Below are positions 61,909 through 64,000 of a DNA stretch of 64,000 nucleotides, piece after piece (within the stretch, counting starts at the first letter, position 1; the number at the start of each line of letters is the position of its first letter). Source of the DNA: Streptomyces sp. A2-16 (lineage in GTDB: Bacteria > Actinomycetota > Actinomycetes > Streptomycetales > Streptomycetaceae); NCBI RefSeq assembly GCF_018128905.1, contig NZ_CP063808.1, positions 3,472,001 to 3,536,000 on the forward strand. Reading direction: 5' to 3'. The notes beneath the pieces were generated by a model, which was given only the letters and a program-made list of their open reading frames with translations, was not told where the DNA came from and made no database searches. A program made the position numbers and the translations under genes.

Positions 61909-63252
61909 TCAGTCGAGCGGCGCGGTCCGCCGCCACGGCTGCCGCCGCTCCAGCTCCTCCGCGACCTCCAGCAGCACCGCCTCGGAGCCGGGCCGTGCCA
62001 CCAGCTGCACGGCCGTGGGGGCGCCCGAGGGCAGGGTGCCGAGCGGCACCGCCATGGCCGGCCATCCGGTGAGGTTCCACGGCGGGGTCAGCGGCGAGTA
62101 GTTGGTGTTGACGAGGACGTTGCGCAGCCAGCCCCGCTCGTGCCAGGCCTCGGCCTTGGGGGAGCGGCGGGCCAGCGCCGGCAGCAGCAGTACGTCGTGC
62201 TCGGCGAAGAACGGCTCCAGGCGCTCGCGCAGTTCCTGCCGGGCCCTGCCCTCGCGGACGCTCTTGACGAAGCGCCGGCCGATCGCCGCGTGCACGCGGG
62301 TGCGCCGGGCCAGCTGCCGCGAATCCAGGCCCGTCGCGTCCACCGAGGTGCCCGCCGTCCAGGTGGCCAGGGACGTGACGCCCAGCGAGAGCGGGTAGGG
62401 CGGGTCCGCGCGCCGCACCTGATGCCCCGCCTTGATCAGCAGCCCGGCCGCCTCCCGGACCGCGGCGGTGTACGGCGCGCTGATCGTGACCCCGGCGAGC
62501 GGGCTGCGCAGCGACACGGCGATGTCCAGCGTGGCGGGCGTGTCCCGTCGTACGAACTCGGCGTCGGCCATGACCGAAAGCAGCAGACGGGCGTCCTCCA
62601 CCGTGGTCGCGAGGGGGCCGTTCTCGGACATGCCGAACCAGTCGCCGTCGCTGATGCCGGCCGGCACCACCCCCGAGCCCGGCTTGATGGTGACGAGCCC
62701 GCAGTTGGCGGCCGGGATGCGCAGGGAGCCCATGCCGTCGTTGCCGAGGGCGATCGGGACGAGGCCCGCGGCGACCGCGGCCGCGCTGCCCCCGGACGAG
62801 CCGCCCGCGGTGCGCGAGGTGTCCCAGGGGTTGCGGGAGGTGCCGTGGACGCCCTCCGTGGTGCCGAAGACGCACAGCTCCGGGACGTTCGTCAGCCCCA
62901 CGACCACAGCGCCCGCGGCCCGCAGCCGGGCCACGACCTCGTGGTCGGCCCCGGCGGGCGTGTCCGGGGTCGCGGCGGAGCCGACGCGGTTGGTCTCGCC
63001 GCGCACGGCCAGGTTGTCCTTGACGGCCACGGGCACACCGGCCAGGGGGAGTCGGCCGAGGTCGTCCCGGGAGCCCACCTCGTCGGCCTCCGCCAGTGCC
63101 GCCTCGGCCCGCACCACCCGGAACGCCCCGATCCGCTCGTCGAGCTTCTCGATCCGGGCGAGGTGCTCGGCCACCACCTCACGGGGCGTGGCCCGCTTCT
63201 CGCGGACGGCGGCGGCGATCTCGGCGGCCGTACGGCCGACCCAGCTGGTCAC
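61909..63252 (-). CDS. Amidase-signature family amidase
   Basis: This 447-residue Ser-Ser-Lys amidase has catalytic Lys78 in PVAVKDN, the Gly/Ser-rich signature GGSSGGSAAAVAAG (cis-Ser at 152/153) and the nucleophile Ser176 in NDGMGSLRIPAANCG. It hydrolyses an amide to acid and ammonia; many actinobacterial members act on small or xenobiotic amides, or on indole-acetamide. GTG 63252 follows GAGGAG. A perfect 12-bp palindrome lies 16 bp upstream. No GatA/GatB partners are adjacent, so it is not the tRNA amidotransferase subunit. Confidence 0.9.
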   Translation of the reverse strand: MTSWVGRTAAEIAAAVREKRATPREVVAEHLARIEKLDERIGAFRVVRAEAALAEADEVGSRDDLGRLPLAGVPVAVKDNLAVRGETNRVGSAATPDTPAGADHEVVARLRAAGAVVVGLTNVPELCVFGTTEGVHGTSRNPWDTSRTAGGSSGGSAAAVAAGLVPIALGNDGMGSLRIPAANCGLVTIKPGSGVVPAGISDGDWFGMSENGPLATTVEDARLLLSVMADAEFVRRDTPATLDIAVSLRSPLAGVTISAPYTAAVREAAGLLIKAGHQVRRADPPYPLSLGVTSLATWTAGTSVDATGLDSRQLARRTRVHAAIGRRFVKSVREGRARQELRERLEPFFAEHDVLLLPALARRSPKAEAWHERGWLRNVLVNTNYSPLTPPWNLTGWPAMAVPLGTLPSGAPTAVQLVARPGSEAVLLEVAEELERRQPWRRTAPLD

Positions 63253-63268
63253 ATGCGCTCCTCGGGGC

Positions 63269-63280
63269 TACTCGCGAGTA
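63269..63280. promoter_or_regulatory. Perfect palindrome TACTCGCGAGTA upstream of the amidase
   Basis: The 12-bp dyad TACTCGCGAGTA ends 16 bp before the amidase GTG, just upstream of its Shine-Dalgarno. Dyads of this shape are bound by TetR-family regulators of acyl and amide catabolism; the actual regulator is unknown. Confidence 0.5.
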
Positions 63281-63444
63281 CGTAAGGAGAACTCTGCCCG
63301 GAGGCGGACGTCGCGTCGAGAGCGCTCGCGCTTGGACATTCGGACCGGTCTTCTTGGACTTTTCGTGGCAGGTGAGGTCGGACGTGGGTCACCGCCCCGC
63401 AGGTCATCGGATCTCTCACGCAACTCGCGGCCGATTCAGTCCCG

Positions 63445-63473
63445 TTGACAGCCCTTCTGGTGAGCTCAATTAT
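63445..63473 (+). promoter_or_regulatory. Promoter of the GH20 gene
   Basis: TTGACA (63445-63450) with 17 bp to AATTAT (63468-63473) is a strong vegetative promoter, 28 bp before the ATG at 63502. Confidence 0.6.
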
Positions 63474-63501
63474 CAGCCATCCGATGAATAGGGAGTCGCT
63501 C

Positions 63502-64000
63502 ATGAGGAAACGGCTGGGATTCGCCGCAGTCGTGGCGCTGCTGACGCTGCTCCTGTCACCCGTTCCGGCCAGTGCGCGCTCGGGCGAGGGGCCGCCGGTC
63601 ACGGTGCCGGCCCTGACCGGTTGGACCGCGGAGCCGGGCGGCTACGCGTTCGGGCCCCGCACCCGCCTGGTGGCCGACAGCCCCGCCGAACGCCGGGTCG
63701 CCGACACCCTGGTCGGTGACCTCCGGGCGGCGGGCCACGGGAGGATCGCGGTCGTGCGCGGCGGAGCCCGCTCGGGTGACATCGTTATCAACGTCCGACC
63801 GTCCCGGAGCGCCCTCGGCACCGAGGGCTACGAACTCCACGCCGGCACAAGGCTGTCCATTACCGGAGCGACCGGGACCGGCGCCTTCTACGGCACCCGG
63901 ACCCTGCTCCAGCTCCTCGCCCAGGGCGACCGGATCCCCGCCGGACGCACGGTGGACGTGCCCCGCTACAAGGAGCGGGGGGTCGGGGTCTGCGCCTGCT
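63502..64000 (+). CDS. Secreted beta-N-acetylhexosaminidase (GH20), N-terminal part (runs off window)
   Basis: The first 166 codons are visible. A Sec signal peptide (MRKRLGFAAVVALLTLLLS ... SARS) is followed by the GH20b domain: LTGWTAEPGGYAFGPRTRLVAD, DTLVGDLRAAGHG, GDIVINVRP, EGYELHAGTRLSITGATGTGAFYGTRTLLQLL. It ends at the start of the catalytic barrel (VDVPRYKERGVGVCAC). The enzyme removes terminal GlcNAc or GalNAc from chitin or glycan chains. A strong TTGACA/AATTAT promoter precedes it. Only half of a DasR-like site is seen upstream. Confidence 0.88.
   Translation, partial: MRKRLGFAAVVALLTLLLSPVPASARSGEGPPVTVPALTGWTAEPGGYAFGPRTRLVADSPAERRVADTLVGDLRAAGHGRIAVVRGGARSGDIVINVRPSRSALGTEGYELHAGTRLSITGATGTGAFYGTRTLLQLLAQGDRIPAGRTVDVPRYKERGVGVCAC

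Noticed and set aside
63330..63365. DasR-like element ACCGGTCT upstream of the GH20 gene
   Set aside because: Only the left half fits the dre consensus; the right half does not, so it is not listed as an operator.

Overview
The window is a high-GC actinobacterial chromosome segment, almost certainly Streptomyces. Supporting signs are strong GC bias at third codon positions, GTG/TTG starts, many 1-4 nt stop/start overlaps, a LAL-type LuxR regulator, a monomeric isocitrate dehydrogenase, an actinobacterial GlgA/GlgC pair, a WS/DGAT acyltransferase, and a sigma-factor gene with a single TTA (bldA-type) codon. About 50 protein genes are supported. No rRNA, tRNA, CRISPR array, insertion sequence or prophage was seen.

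Layout. 1-4211: minus-strand surface-polysaccharide genes (WecB, nucleotide-sugar dehydrogenase, WecG/TagA/CpsF transferase, an alpha/alpha-toroid-like protein, a hexapeptide acyltransferase). 4348-7939: a sugar or sugar-acid module (zinc dehydrogenase and IclR regulator divergent from an IlvD/Edd dehydratase). 8068-16099: a sulfur-salvage cluster (GST-like protein, polar amino-acid ABC importer, GNAT, two FMN-dependent monooxygenases) with three short leader ORFs of the actinobacterial cysteine-attenuator type. 16128-19891: a small unknown protein and an astacin-like protease divergent from a LAL regulator. 20069-25368: a TPR-CHAT protease divergent from an operon of a cytosolic subtilase, an ECF-like sigma factor and an acidic beta-domain protein. 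25383-38812: P450, N-formylglutamate amidohydrolase, icd, secreted M1 peptidase, MscS channel, flippase-like protein, and an ABC exporter behind a MerR/SoxR-type promoter. 38837-44017: DUF2071 protein, secreted GH29 fucosidase, and a copper operon with a multicopper oxidase. 44210-51719: panD, GNAT, gnd, a secreted Rpf-like/LysM/M23 cell-wall hydrolase, a DMT transporter, an FhuF-like Fe-S protein and glgA. 51769-64000: glgC, GNAT, secreted GH2 enzyme, WS/DGAT, two SDRs, small proteins, an amidase and the start of a secreted GH20 hexosaminidase.

How parts fit together. The sulfur cluster has the same parts as the Bacillus yxe/ytm S-substituted cysteine salvage operons (importer, N-acetyltransferase, NtaA-family monooxygenases). 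The three leaders suggest that each transcriptional segment is read out separately by cysteine supply. The CHAT/subtilase/sigma locus combines two intracellular proteases with a transcription factor whose translation needs the developmental tRNA-Leu(UUA). It is the best candidate here for an undescribed regulatory or defence-like system. The remaining genes are mostly core metabolism and secreted carbohydrate-active enzymes, several with recognisable operator-like palindromes.
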